A stretch of DNA of 64,000 nt from Acidovorax radicis N35 (GTDB lineage Bacteria > Pseudomonadota > Gammaproteobacteria > Burkholderiales > Burkholderiaceae_C): the NCBI RefSeq assembly GCF_000204195.1, contig NZ_AFBG01000015.1, positions 1 through 64,000 of the forward strand, in the 5' to 3' direction. Position numbers and translations under genes: made by a program. This document shows, in pieces, positions 34,856 through 44,800 of the stretch (positions within the stretch are counted from its first letter, which is position 1; each line of letters begins with the position of its first letter). The notes beneath the pieces are model-generated. The model saw only the letters and a program-made list of their open reading frames with translations. It searched no databases and was not told where the DNA came from.

Positions 34856-35072
34856 GGTGTGTAGGAAAGACCGCTACCGGCAGGAGCCAGCGGTCACCCA
34901 CCGCCACGACCGGCCAGTGTTCACGCTCCGCCTCGCGTTTTGCGTGTTTGAGGGCCTAAGCGCCGACTTGAATAGAGCAAGAACCGGAGCGGCAACACCA
35001 TCCACTTGCCACGATGGTTGCTCCAGATGGCGGAGGAGGCGCCTGCCATCGGGCAGAAGGCAGGTGCGTTCA

Positions 35073-35294
35073 TCAATTTTTGCGAAACCCCAGCACCAGA
35101 ACCACGCCGCCAAGTACCATGGCCCCCAGGCTCATCCACTGCGGGATGTTCACGGACTCTTTTTCCTTCACCGTCAGCTCCAACGGGCCCAGTTTGGCTT
35201 GGGTCGTGTCCTTGGTAAAACTGAAGCCACCGGTCAAAAACCCGGCCAAGCCCAGCACCAACAACAGCACACCCACGATTCGCATTGCATTCAT
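35073..35294 (-). CDS. Small two-helix membrane protein
   Basis: A 73-aa protein from ATG 35294 (MNAMRIVGVLLLVLGLAGFL). It has one helix at about residues 4-22 and another at about 53-70, with a loop containing TQAKLGPLELTVKEKES between them. This fits small DUF3185-like proteins of unknown function. A 217-bp stretch between it and pcaR (34856-35072) shows no gene or clear signal. Confidence 0.7.
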   Translation of the reverse strand: MNAMRIVGVLLLVLGLAGFLTGGFSFTKDTTQAKLGPLELTVKEKESVNIPQWMSLGAMVLGGVVLVLGFRKN

Positions 35295-35494
35295 GACAGT
35301 TCTCCCAAGGCCGGGTTTTGATGACTGTGGCAAAGCGGACCCGGCTCCATGTCTTTGCGCAAGGCCAATGTAGGGGCATCCGCATGGCGCCAACGTAGGA
35401 CGCCGCCCCGGCCAGATGTAGCAAGCGGTCGCGATCCGCACCCCACCACCCTGTGCACTCTGGGCCCTTCACCCGCGTGCTACCCTCACGCCCC

Positions 35495-35929
35495 ATGTTC
35501 AGCCCCTCCCAAGCCGACGTGCGCCGATTTCTGTGCGGTGTGCATGCCAAGACCCAGAGCGGCGCCCCCATGGAAGCCATCGAAACGCTGGCCAGCCTGT
35601 GGATTGCCGAGCACCCCGAATACCACGCCGACCTGTCCGACGCCGACGCTGCCGTGGCCCGCAACTACGACGAGACGCCGGGGCAGACCAACCCGTTCCT
35701 GCACCTGTCCATGCACCTGTCGATCAGCGAACAGTGCAGCATTGACCAGCCCCGCGGCATCCGCCAGGCGGTGGAACTGCTGACAGCGCGGCTCGATTCG
35801 CTGCACGACGCCCACCATGCGGCCATGGACTGCCTGGGCGAAATGCTGTGGGAGAGCCAGCGCGCAGGCCGCCCGCCCGATGGCGACGCCTACATCGCCT
35901 GCGTGCAGCGGCGCGCCACACGGGATTGA
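35495..35929 (+). CDS. DUF1841 family protein
   Basis: A 144-aa soluble protein from ATG 35495 (MFSPSQADVRRFLC). It contains the family's NPFLHLSMHLSISEQ(C)SIDQPRGIR block, shown by NPFLHLSMHLSISEQ and DQPRGIRQ, and the C-terminal H-D-A-x-H-x-A-MDCLGEMLWE segment. DUF1841 is common in betaproteobacteria, with no known function. It is followed by a strong terminator. Confidence 0.9.
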   Translation: MFSPSQADVRRFLCGVHAKTQSGAPMEAIETLASLWIAEHPEYHADLSDADAAVARNYDETPGQTNPFLHLSMHLSISEQCSIDQPRGIRQAVELLTARLDSLHDAHHAAMDCLGEMLWESQRAGRPPDGDAYIACVQRRATRD

Positions 35930-35961
35930 TGCCGCCCCAACAGCTGGCGCGCACCCAAAAT

Positions 35962-35987
35962 AAAAAGCCCGCTTGCGCGGGCTTTTT
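35962..35987. terminator. Strong bidirectional intrinsic terminator
   Basis: AAAAAGCCCGC (35962-35972), loop TTGC, GCGGGCTTTTT (35977-35987): a perfect 11-bp stem with A and T tracts on both sides. It lies between the convergent DUF1841 and cytochrome c4 genes and can serve both. Confidence 0.92.
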
Positions 35988-36023
35988 ACTTGGAGTCCTT
36001 GCGGACTCTGCAAAGATGAACGA

Positions 36024-36686
36024 TCAACGGAAGCGCGATTGCGGCACCACGTGCAGATCGCCGTCAAGGCCGCTGATGTAGCCCGACAGCGCTTTCAGCT
36101 CGGCATTGGTGAACTGCTTGGCCACGCCGCCCATGATGGCGTTGCCACGGCCCACGTTGGCGTTCTTCTCGACCTTGTAGGCCTTGAGGGCCACGAAGAG
36201 ATAGTCGGCGTGCTGGCCAGCGATCTTGGGGTACGAAGGATCAATGGGCTTGGCAAAGTTGTCGCCGTGGCAAGACACGCAGGCACCCTTCTTGAGCAGC
36301 TCTGCCACCTGCACACTGGGTTCACGCGATGGCTTGGCGGGCAGCTCGGCACCGGTCTTGCCATGCTGTTCGTAGTAGGCCGACACATCGGCGATGTCTT
36401 TTTCAGAGAGCGAGTCGGCGATGCCACGCATCGTGGGGTGCTTGCGCTCACCCTTCTGGTAGGCCACGAGCGCAGCGGAGATGTACTTGGCGCTCTGGCC
36501 CGAGATCATGGGCACCTTGTGGATCTCAGGAAAGCTGGCCTGGTAGCCAACAATGCCGTGGCATCCAATACACATGGCAATCTTTTGTTTGCCGGCTTCC
36601 ACGTCGCCTTTGGCTTCCTGGGCATGGGACAAGGCGGTCACGGAAGCGACAGCCAGGGCAAATAGCGTGGTCAGCGTTTTGTTCAT
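36024..36686 (-). CDS. Diheme cytochrome c4-type protein
   Basis: A 220-aa periplasmic cytochrome with a signal peptide (cleavage near SHA-QEA, residue 22) and two class I heme domains: CIGCH (residues 39-43) and CVSCH (136-140), each with a distal Met (MISGQ and IMGG regions). Cytochromes c4 pass electrons from the bc1 complex to terminal oxidases, which fits an organism with the aa3 operon at the start of this window. Confidence 0.93.
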   Translation of the reverse strand: MNKTLTTLFALAVASVTALSHAQEAKGDVEAGKQKIAMCIGCHGIVGYQASFPEIHKVPMISGQSAKYISAALVAYQKGERKHPTMRGIADSLSEKDIADVSAYYEQHGKTGAELPAKPSREPSVQVAELLKKGACVSCHGDNFAKPIDPSYPKIAGQHADYLFVALKAYKVEKNANVGRGNAIMGGVAKQFTNAELKALSGYISGLDGDLHVVPQSRFR

Positions 36687-36792
36687 TTTGCGCGCACAAT
36701 CTCGTGGAAGTTCAGCTCTGGGCTCTGATCAACCGCCGATTATAGCCAGCGCCTGTCAAGCCCCATTCATCAACGATCCGGTGATTTCCCTC

Positions 36793-37647
36793 ATGAAATT
36801 CCAAGGTTCCCAGAACTACGTCGCCACCCAAGACCTGATGCTTGCCGTGAACGCGGCCATCACCCTGCAACGCCCGCTGCTCATCAAGGGAGAACCCGGC
36901 ACCGGCAAGACCATGCTGGCCGAGGAAGTGGCGCAGGCGCTGGACATGCCGCTCCTGCAGTGGCACATCAAGTCCACCACAAAGGCGCAGCAGGGCCTGT
37001 ATGAATATGACGCCGTAAGTCGCTTGCGGGACAGCCAGCTCAATGACGGCGACAGCGCCGGGCGCGTGAAGGACATCCGCAACTACATCATCCAGGGTGT
37101 GTTGTGGCAGGCCTTCACGGCCGACCGCCCGGTCGCCCTGCTGATCGACGAGATCGACAAGGCCGACATCGAGTTTCCGAACGACCTGCTGCGAGAAATC
37201 GACCGCATGGAGTTCTACTGCTACGAAACGCGCGAACTCATCAAGGCCAAGCACCGCCCGCTGGTGTTCATCACGTCGAACAACGAGAAGGAGTTGCCTG
37301 ACGCGTTCCTGCGCCGCTGCTTCTTTCACTTCATCAAGTTCCCCGAAGCCGACACGATGCGCCAGATCGTCAACGTGCACTTCCCCACGCTCAAGAGTGA
37401 GTTGCTGGGCGTGGCGATGAAGACGTTTTATGACGTGCGCAACCTGCCCGGCCTGAAGAAGAAGCCATCGACCAGCGAACTGCTCGACTGGCTCAAGCTG
37501 CTGGTGGCAGAGGACATTCCGCTCACGGCCCTGCAAAGCGCCGACAACAAGGTGGCCGTGCCGCCGCTGGTGGGCGCACTGCTCAAGAACGAGCAAGACG
37601 TGAGCCTGTTTGAAAAGCTGGTGTTCATGAACCAGAGGAACCGCTGA
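36793..37647 (+). CDS. MoxR family AAA+ ATPase
   Basis: A 284-aa ATPase starting at ATG 36793 (GTG 36781 is an alternative). Walker A is GEPGTGKT (33-40), Walker B LLIDEIDKAD begins at residue 117, and sensor 1 is VFITSNNEKELPDAFLRRC. MoxR ATPases act with VWA-domain partners in metal insertion or complex assembly. Its partner is the VWA gene at 38.5 kb, separated here by two small genes. Confidence 0.94.
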   Translation: MKFQGSQNYVATQDLMLAVNAAITLQRPLLIKGEPGTGKTMLAEEVAQALDMPLLQWHIKSTTKAQQGLYEYDAVSRLRDSQLNDGDSAGRVKDIRNYIIQGVLWQAFTADRPVALLIDEIDKADIEFPNDLLREIDRMEFYCYETRELIKAKHRPLVFITSNNEKELPDAFLRRCFFHFIKFPEADTMRQIVNVHFPTLKSELLGVAMKTFYDVRNLPGLKKKPSTSELLDWLKLLVAEDIPLTALQSADNKVAVPPLVGALLKNEQDVSLFEKLVFMNQRNR

Positions 37648-37893
37648 GTGAGCGACGGCAACAACGATACCCGCCAACTGCTGGTCAACGGCTTTGCGGA
37701 TGCCGTGGGCTTTGTGGGTGGTGCGCTGCTGGGCTTCTGGCTGGGCACGTTGCTCGGGTTCGACGTCTTCGCGCCTGGCTACGGCACCGGCAGCCTGATC
37801 GGTATCGCCATGGTGGGCATCGGCGGTGGCCTGGGCCTGCACGCTGCGCGGCGCTGGCAGGCCAGCCGGCAGAGTAAACCCTCCAAGGATTGA
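37648..37893 (+). CDS. Small glycine-rich membrane protein
   Basis: An 81-aa protein starting with GTG directly after the MoxR stop. Two hydrophobic, glycine-rich helices (about residues 18-37 and 46-65, GSLIGIAMVGIGGGLGLHA) suggest a membrane-embedded hairpin. No family recognised. The zero-gap placement suggests that it is translated with the MoxR gene. Confidence 0.72.
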   Translation: MSDGNNDTRQLLVNGFADAVGFVGGALLGFWLGTLLGFDVFAPGYGTGSLIGIAMVGIGGGLGLHAARRWQASRQSKPSKD

Positions 37894-37909
37894 CGAAGAG
37901 AAAAGACCC

Positions 37910-38512
37910 ATGGCCTTTGTAGAACCAGTCACCCTGCGCGACCGGGGCATCCGCCTGGAGCCCCTGGCGCTGTCCCATGAACACGGCTTGGCGGCCGCTG
38001 CGGCCGACGGCGAGCTGTGGAAACTGCGCATCACCTCGGTGCCCGAACCCCAGGACACCCGCGCGTACATCGAGACAGCCCTCAAGATGCGCGAAGACGG
38101 TAACCGCTTCGCCTTCGCCGTGGTCGAGGACGCCACTGGCAAGGTACTGGGCTCCACAAGCTACCACGACATTCTGCCCGCCGTGAAACGCGTGGAGATT
38201 GGCTACACCTGGTACTGCACAAGCGTGCAGCGCACCCATGTGAACACCACCTGCAAGCTGATGATGATGGGCCACGCCTTCGATACGCTGAGCTGCCACG
38301 TGGTGGGCTGGCGCACCGACAACTACAACTTTGCATCGCAGAAGGCCATTGAGCGCCTGGGCGCCCGGAAGGACGGAGTGATCCGCGGCCACGCGCTGCG
38401 CCGCGACGGCACCATCCGCGACACAGTGATGTACAGCATGCGCTCGGGCGAATGGCCGGAGGCCAAGGCACAACTGCTATATCTTTTAGAGCGCCACGCG
38501 CTTACTGAATAA
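37910..38512 (+). CDS. GNAT family N-acetyltransferase (RimJ/RimL-like)
   Basis: A 200-aa acetyltransferase from ATG 37910 (MAFVEPVTLRDRGIRLEPL). RimJ-like features: EPQDTRAYIETALKMREDG, VLGSTSYHDILP, RVEIGYTWYCTSVQRTHVN and NYNFASQKAIERLGARKDG. The C-terminal residues LLYLLERHALTE and the stop TAA come from an inserted dispersed-repeat copy. The substrate is unknown. It lies between the MoxR and VWA genes. Confidence 0.92.
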   Translation: MAFVEPVTLRDRGIRLEPLALSHEHGLAAAAADGELWKLRITSVPEPQDTRAYIETALKMREDGNRFAFAVVEDATGKVLGSTSYHDILPAVKRVEIGYTWYCTSVQRTHVNTTCKLMMMGHAFDTLSCHVVGWRTDNYNFASQKAIERLGARKDGVIRGHALRRDGTIRDTVMYSMRSGEWPEAKAQLLYLLERHALTE

Positions 38513-38525
38513 GCGCTGGAGGCCA
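38470..38525. repeat. Dispersed repeat, copy 7, supplying a stop codon and ribosome site
   Basis: CTGCTATATCTTTTAGAGCG, then GCGCTTACTGAATAAGCGCT, then GGAGGCC (reverse orientation relative to copy 8). It encodes the last residues and the stop of the GNAT gene. Its GGAGG (38518-38522) is 8 bp before the ATG of the VWA gene and is the only evident ribosome site for it. Confidence 0.8.
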
Positions 38526-38530
38526 AAAAC

Positions 38531-39718
38531 ATGCTCATCGACTTCTTCTACACCCTGCGCACGGCCAAGCTGCCCGTGTCCGTGAAGGAATACCTCACCC
38601 TGCTCGAAGCCCTGCAGGCGGGTGTGGTGGGCCCCAAGTCGGATGACGCGTGGAGCCTGGACGACTTCTACAACCTCTCGCGCCTTACGCTGGTCAAGGA
38701 CGAGAAGCACTACGACAAGTTCGACCGGGCCTTCGGCGCCTACTTCAAGGGCGTGGAAATGGTGGCCGACTTCACCAAGGAGATTCCGGCCGACTGGCTG
38801 CGCAAGATCCTGGAGAACGAACTCACGCCCGAGCAGAAAGCCGCCATCGAGAAGATGGGCTGGGACGAGCTCATGGAGACGCTGAAAAAGCGCCTCGAAG
38901 AGCAAAAGGAACGCCACGAGGGCGGCAGCAAGTGGATCGGCACCGGCGGCACCAGCCCGTTCGGCCACGGTGGCTACAACCCGCAGGGTGTGCGCATCGG
39001 CGGCGCCGGCAAGAATAAGAGCGCCGTGAAGGTGTGGGAGCAGCGCGCCTACAAGGACTACGACGACCAGCAGGAGCTGGGCACACGCAACATCAAGGTG
39101 GCGCTGCGCCGCCTGCGCAAGTTCGCACGCGAAGGGCACGAGCTGGAGCTGGACCTGCCCGACACCATCCGCAGCACGGCGGCCAATGCGGGCTACCTGG
39201 ACATCAAGATGGTGCCCGAGCGCCACAACAACGTGAAGGTGCTGCTGCTGATGGACGTGGGCGGCACGATGGATGAGCACATCCAGCGCGTGGAAGAACT
39301 TTTCAGCGCCGTGAAGACGGAGTTCAAGCACCTGGAGTTCTATTACTTCCACAACTGCGTGTACGACTTCATGTGGAAGAACAACCGCCGCCGATTTGCC
39401 GAGAAGTTTCCGACCTGGGACATCATCCGCAAGTACAACAAGGACTACAAGCTGATCTTCGTGGGCGACGCGACCATGAGCCCGTATGAGATCCTGCAGC
39501 CCGGCGGCAGCGTGGAATACAACAACGAGGAGCCGGGCGCCGAGTGGATCCAGCGCCTCACGCATGCCTTCCCCAAGTTTGCGTGGATCAACCCCGAGCC
39601 CCAAGGCGTGTGGCAGTACCGCCAGAGCATCAGCATCATCCAGCAGCTGGTGGGCAACCGCATGTACCCGCTGTCGCTCAAGGGGCTGGAAGAAACCATG
39701 CGACTGCTGTCGAAGTAG
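38531..39718 (+). CDS. VWA domain-containing protein (CoxE-like)
   Basis: A 395-aa protein of the CoxE-like VWA family: N-terminal helical region (MLIDFFYTLRTAKLPVSVKE), a Gly-rich patch near residues 138-160, and the VWA domain with MIDAS-like motif DVGGTMDEH (D242), then FHNCVYDFMWKNNRRRF and FVGDATMSPYEILQPGG. MIDAS is DxGxT rather than DxSxS. With the MoxR ATPase it forms the MoxR-VWA pair used to remodel or load metal centres. The client is unknown. Confidence 0.92.
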   Translation: MLIDFFYTLRTAKLPVSVKEYLTLLEALQAGVVGPKSDDAWSLDDFYNLSRLTLVKDEKHYDKFDRAFGAYFKGVEMVADFTKEIPADWLRKILENELTPEQKAAIEKMGWDELMETLKKRLEEQKERHEGGSKWIGTGGTSPFGHGGYNPQGVRIGGAGKNKSAVKVWEQRAYKDYDDQQELGTRNIKVALRRLRKFAREGHELELDLPDTIRSTAANAGYLDIKMVPERHNNVKVLLLMDVGGTMDEHIQRVEELFSAVKTEFKHLEFYYFHNCVYDFMWKNNRRRFAEKFPTWDIIRKYNKDYKLIFVGDATMSPYEILQPGGSVEYNNEEPGAEWIQRLTHAFPKFAWINPEPQGVWQYRQSISIIQQLVGNRMYPLSLKGLEETMRLLSK

Positions 39719-39853
39719 GCGGGATGGGGCACCAGCGCTTGGTAGCCCATCGCGCGGAACTGTCTGACACGGCGGGCCTGATTTTCGGTGCATAGTGGTG
39801 GTGGGCTGGTTTTGCAGCCCGCCCCCACTTTCTAAAACCACCGTTTTCCTGCC

Positions 39854-41806
39854 GTGCCTTTTCGCGTCCTGCGCTCTACCTCCTCTTCCTCAACGCCGGC
39901 CCCATGGCCGGCGTTGCTGCTTTTCAGCGCGCTGTGCCTGCAGGGCTGCAGCTTGCTGCCGCGCGGTGAGGACGGAGATAGCGCCGCATCTGCCGCCGCC
40001 ACCCCGGCCATTGCCGAATCCGGCGCGCCCTCCTTCGCCGTGCAGGTGAATGCCCCCGCCGGCGTGCGCGAGACACTGGAGCGCCACCTGGAGCTGCAGC
40101 GCTTTCGCCACCTGCCCGACCTGCACGCCAACGAGCTGCAGCGCCTGCTGGGCGCAGCCGACGCCAATGCCCGCGAACTGCTGGGCACGATGGGCTACTT
40201 CGCGCCCACCATCACGGTGGAGCTGACCGAAACGCCCGACAGCAAGGCCGGCCCGCGCACGGTGGTGGTCACGGTGCAGCCCGGCCCGCAGACCCGCATT
40301 GCCAGCGCGGACATCGACTTCACTGGCAACACGGGCGGTATCAACACGGCGCAATCGCCAGAAGAAACCGACTCCCAGAGCGCCAGCATCCGCCAGCAGC
40401 AGCGTGTGCAGCGCAACTGGTCCCTGCAGCCCGGCCAGCCGTTCACCCAGTCTGCCTGGGACTCGGCCAAGAACGACGGCCTGCGCCAGCTGCAAGCACG
40501 CCGCCACCCTACTGCCCGCATCGCTACCAGCCGGGCCGAGATCGACGCCGACAAGCACGAGGCCAAACTCAGCGTGACCTACGAGCCCGGCCCGCCCTAT
40601 CGCTTCGGGCCACTCAGGGTGGAGGGCAGCGAGCGCTACGACCCCGACGGCGCCCGGCGCCTGGCGCGCCTGCCCACAGGCGCGGTCTACGACGAGGCCG
40701 AACTGCTCGACGCCCAACTGCGGCTGGCCAGCAGCGGCTACTACGACGCGGTGTTCCTCACGCTCGACACCGAGGACACCGACCCGCAGGCCGCGCCCGT
40801 GGTGGCCCAGGTGCGCGAGGCCAAGGTGCAAAAGCTGGTGTTCGGGCCAGGGTTCTCGACCGACAGCGGCGCGCGCCTGTCGCTGGAGCACATCCATAAC
40901 CAGTTGCCCGTGATCGGCTGGCGCGCCGTGAGCAAGCTGTCGCTGGACCGCGAAACCAAACTGGCCAGCACCGAATGGACCGACCTGCCCGACAACCGGG
41001 GCTGGCGCTGGTTTGCAGGCGGGCAACTGCAGCGCGAATCCACGGGCGACTACGACGTCAACAGCGGCCGCCTGCGCGCAGGCCGCAGCAAAAGCACGAA
41101 GAACATCGACCGCAACTACTTCCTGCAGTACGACTACGCCAACAGCCAGGGCCTGGATGCCAACGTGCAGTCGCCCTCTGATACCAGCACAGCCCTCAGC
41201 GTGAACTACGGCTGGACAGGTCGCTACTTCAACAGCCCCACCGCCCCCACGCGCGGCCACGGCATCGCCGTGGAACTGGGGCTGGGCACCACGCTGCGGC
41301 CTGAGCGCGACCCGTTTGTGCGCACCCTGGTACGCTGGCAGTCGTTCATCCCTGCGGGCCGCGTGCAGGACGCCGTCGGTGTGGGCCGCAGCGCCCGCGT
41401 GGCCTTGCGCGCAGAGGGCGGGGCCGTGCTGGCGCGCGATGGCGCGCAGATCCCGGTCACCCAGCTTTTCCTGACCGGGGGCGACACCACCGTGCGTGGC
41501 TACGGCTACCGCAGCATCGGCGCCCGCACCGACAAGGGCCAGCTCTACGGCGGCCGCTACCTGGCCGTGGGCAGCGTCGAATGGCAGCGCCCCATCGTCT
41601 ACCAGGGCGCCATGACCGACTGGGAGAGCACGCTGTTCGTGGATGCTGGCGCCGTGGCCGACCGCCTGGGCGACATGGACCCGCGCGTTGGCGTGGGGGC
41701 TGGCGTGCGCTGGCGCAGCCCTGTGGGCCCCCTGCAGGCCGACCTGGCCTACGGCGTGAAAACCAAGGAGGTGCGGCTGCACCTGCGGCTCGGGTTCAGC
41801 TTCTGA
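39854..41806 (+). CDS. tamA: TamA outer-membrane translocation and assembly protein
   Basis: A 650-aa Omp85-family protein. The start is GTG 39854. The N-terminus has a signal sequence with a possible lipobox-like LQGC near residue 32, then three POTRA domains (about 50-340) and a 16-strand barrel, with VRGYGYRSIGAR (VRGY/F motif of Omp85) near residue 550 and a C-terminal LRLGFSF. It works with TamB in inserting outer-membrane proteins and moving phospholipid. The stop and the tamB start overlap (TGATG). Confidence 0.94.
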   Translation: MPFRVLRSTSSSSTPAPWPALLLFSALCLQGCSLLPRGEDGDSAASAAATPAIAESGAPSFAVQVNAPAGVRETLERHLELQRFRHLPDLHANELQRLLGAADANARELLGTMGYFAPTITVELTETPDSKAGPRTVVVTVQPGPQTRIASADIDFTGNTGGINTAQSPEETDSQSASIRQQQRVQRNWSLQPGQPFTQSAWDSAKNDGLRQLQARRHPTARIATSRAEIDADKHEAKLSVTYEPGPPYRFGPLRVEGSERYDPDGARRLARLPTGAVYDEAELLDAQLRLASSGYYDAVFLTLDTEDTDPQAAPVVAQVREAKVQKLVFGPGFSTDSGARLSLEHIHNQLPVIGWRAVSKLSLDRETKLASTEWTDLPDNRGWRWFAGGQLQRESTGDYDVNSGRLRAGRSKSTKNIDRNYFLQYDYANSQGLDANVQSPSDTSTALSVNYGWTGRYFNSPTAPTRGHGIAVELGLGTTLRPERDPFVRTLVRWQSFIPAGRVQDAVGVGRSARVALRAEGGAVLARDGAQIPVTQLFLTGGDTTVRGYGYRSIGARTDKGQLYGGRYLAVGSVEWQRPIVYQGAMTDWESTLFVDAGAVADRLGDMDPRVGVGAGVRWRSPVGPLQADLAYGVKTKEVRLHLRLGFSF

Positions 41807-44800
41807 TGGACGGTCAACCCATGCCCCCCCACTCCCCGACACCCCGCGCCCGCTCCTCTGACTTCAGCGCAGGGGCGTCGCCCAGCCACCAGGGTGGCCC
41901 GGGCCCTTCGCCGCGCCGTGGCCGCCGTGTGCTGCGTGCACTGGGCTGGCTGTTGGTGGCAGTGATTGCGCTGCTGATTGCCGCAGCCGCTGCCGTGTGG
42001 TGGTGGGCTGGCAGCAACACATCGCTGGCCCTGGCGCTGGCGCGCGCGGCGCAGTACCTGCCCGCCAACCAGCAACTGGAGAGCCGCGAGGTCACTGGGT
42101 CGCTGCGCAGCGGCGGGCGCATTGGCTGGCTGCGCTGGCGCAGCCCAGGCCTGTCCGTCGAGGTGACCGACATCCGCCTGGGCTGGCAGCTGGCCCCCTT
42201 GCTGCAACGCCGCCTGGAGCTGGGCGAAGTGCATGCCGCGCGCGTGCAGATCACGCCGCTGGCCAGCCCGGCCGGCGCAGAGCCGCCCACGCCCCTGACC
42301 CAGCTGGTACTGCCCTTGCACATCGGTGTGCCGTTCCGCGTGGACCAGCTGCAATGGGCAGGCGCCCCGGCCGTGGAAGCCCGGGGCCTGGCCGGCGACT
42401 ACCGCTTTGACGGGCAGGAGCACCGCCTGAACATCGGCAGCCTGGAGCTGGCCCAAGGCCAATACACCGCGCGGCTGACGCTGCAGGCCCAAGCCCCCAT
42501 GGCGCTGAACGCCACCGTGGACGGCACGGTGCGCGCCGCCGTGCCCGGTGGCACCACCGCCATGCGGGTGGGCGCACATGCCACGCTGCAGGGCACGCTC
42601 GCCACCGCGGCGGCGCAACTGCAACTGCAGGCGCGCATCAGCCCCACCACGGCCCAGGCGGAGCCCCCGCCAACGCCCTCGCCCCCTGCCAAATCCCCCC
42701 TCCACCAAATCTGCAGCACCACCACCGACGCCGCCCGCCGCAGAACCCATGCAGGCCGACATGCAGGCCACGCTGGCCCCGTGGTCCGCGCAGCCCCTGC
42801 AGTCGGCCCAGGCCACGTTGCGTGCCGTCAACCTGGCGGCCCTGTGGCCCCAGGCCCCGGCCACCCGGCTGCATGGCACCGTGCAAGCGGGGCCCACCGG
42901 GGGGACCGCCCCAGTGGGCAACGGTTGGGCCCTGCAGGCACAGCTGCGCAACGAACTGGCAGGCCCGTGGGACCAGGCCCGCCTGCCCATCACCGCCCTG
43001 CAAGCCGACGCGAACTACGACGGCACACGCTGGGCGGTGCCCGGCGCCACGGTGAATGCAGGCACCGGCGCAGTCACCCTGCAAGGCAACTACAACACCG
43101 CCACCGGCGCGCTGGAGGGCCAGGCCGAACTGCGCAACCTGCGCCCGGACGCCCTGCACACCGCGTGGGCGGCCGCCCCGCTGGCGGGCCGCGTGGGTGC
43201 GCAGATGCAGGGCGATGTGGTGCGTTTTACAGCAGACATCCGGGCCACCGGCCCCGCCGCTTCTGCGCCTGTCAAAACCGCTCCCAACCGCCCCGTACTG
43301 CTGCGCATCAACATGCTCACCGCACAAGGCAGCTGGCAGCCTGCTTCGCCCACCCAGACCGGCGGCACCTTGCAGCTGGATCGCCTGCTGCTGGACGCTT
43401 TGCAGGCACGCGTCGAAGCCACCCAGCTGCGCGTGGCACCCGGCGATTTGTCGGGCCAGGGCCAGATCACGCTGACCGCGCCTGGCGCCACAGCGCGCGC
43501 CCAGGGCAGCATGGCACCCCAAGCGGGCGCAGGCGACCTGCAGGTGCAATGGGCCGACGTGGACCAGACCCAGCGCTGGCTGGCAACCCTGCCGCTGGTG
43601 GGCACCCGCCTGCAAGAAGCCCTGCAGGGCGCCACCGCCAAGGGCGCAGCGCAGCTGACCGCCCGGTGGAAAGGTGGCTGGCAAACACTGGCCCGGCAAC
43701 TGCAAGCCGCCACCGCTACAAACGCCCATGCCAACGCCAGCCGCGCGGGCAGCACACCGCCCTCGGACAAGGCCACCTTCGAGCTGCAAGCCGCCCTCTC
43801 CACCCCGCAACTGGACCTGTCACTGCCCCCCGGCAAAGGCGCAGGCGGCGGCGCCACCGCCGTGCAACTGCGCGCCGTGAAGGCCGAACTCTCCGGCACC
43901 CTGGCGCAGGCCACGCTGGCACTGGACGGCGAAGCCCGCCTGAACGCCTCCCAGCCCCAGCAGATGCAGCGGCTGGCCCTGCAAACCCGCGCCACGGGCG
44001 GGCTGACCACATCCACGCAAGGGGCGCAGGTGCAGATCAGCGAACTGCGGCTTGTGGCGCAAGACGCTGCACGCCCCGGCCCCTGGACGCTGCAACTGGC
44101 CGATCCCTTGTCCCTCACCGCGCGCGCCGCCCCTGGCCCCGGCGCGTCGTCGGCAGCGGGCTACACCGTGTTGGCCTCGGCAGGCCAAGCCCGCCTGACC
44201 GGCCCCCTGCCCGGCACCGCCACGCTGCGGTGGCAACCCCTGCGCGTGACCACTGGCGCGAACCCGGTGCAACTGCAGACCCAGGGCACCCTGCAGGGCC
44301 TGCCCATGGCCTGGGTCGATGCCCTGGGCCTGGGCAACACCCCGGCCGCCGCTGGCCGCCCTGCCCAGCCGCTGCTTGCCCGCATGGGGCTGGCCACCAA
44401 CATCGTGCTCGACGGGCAATGGAACGTGGACAACACCCAAGGCCCCCTGCGCGCCAGCGCCAGCCTGCGCCGCGCCAGCGGCGACCTGCGCATCCTGGCG
44501 GGCGACGCCACCGCCATCACCGCCGTGCAAAGCAGCGGCCAGGGCACGGGCGCGGGCGCCACGGCGGTGATCGCCACCGAGGCCTCGGCCAACCCATCGG
44601 CCTTAGATGCGGCACCAGGTGCTGCATCCGGTGCAGGGGCAGGCACCGCCGCCGGTGTGCGCCAGGCCGAAATTACCGTCGAGATCGAAGGCGAGGCCCT
44701 GCGCGCCCAACTGGCCTGGGCGAGCGACCGGGCGGGCGAGGTGCAGGCCAACGTCAGCACCCGCCTCACACCCGGAGCGCCCGGCGCCCCCGCCGCTGCG

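Noticed and set aside
39890..41842. 650-codon minus-strand frame opposite tamA
   Set aside because: It mirrors tamA exactly and has low-complexity Ala/Gly/His composition.
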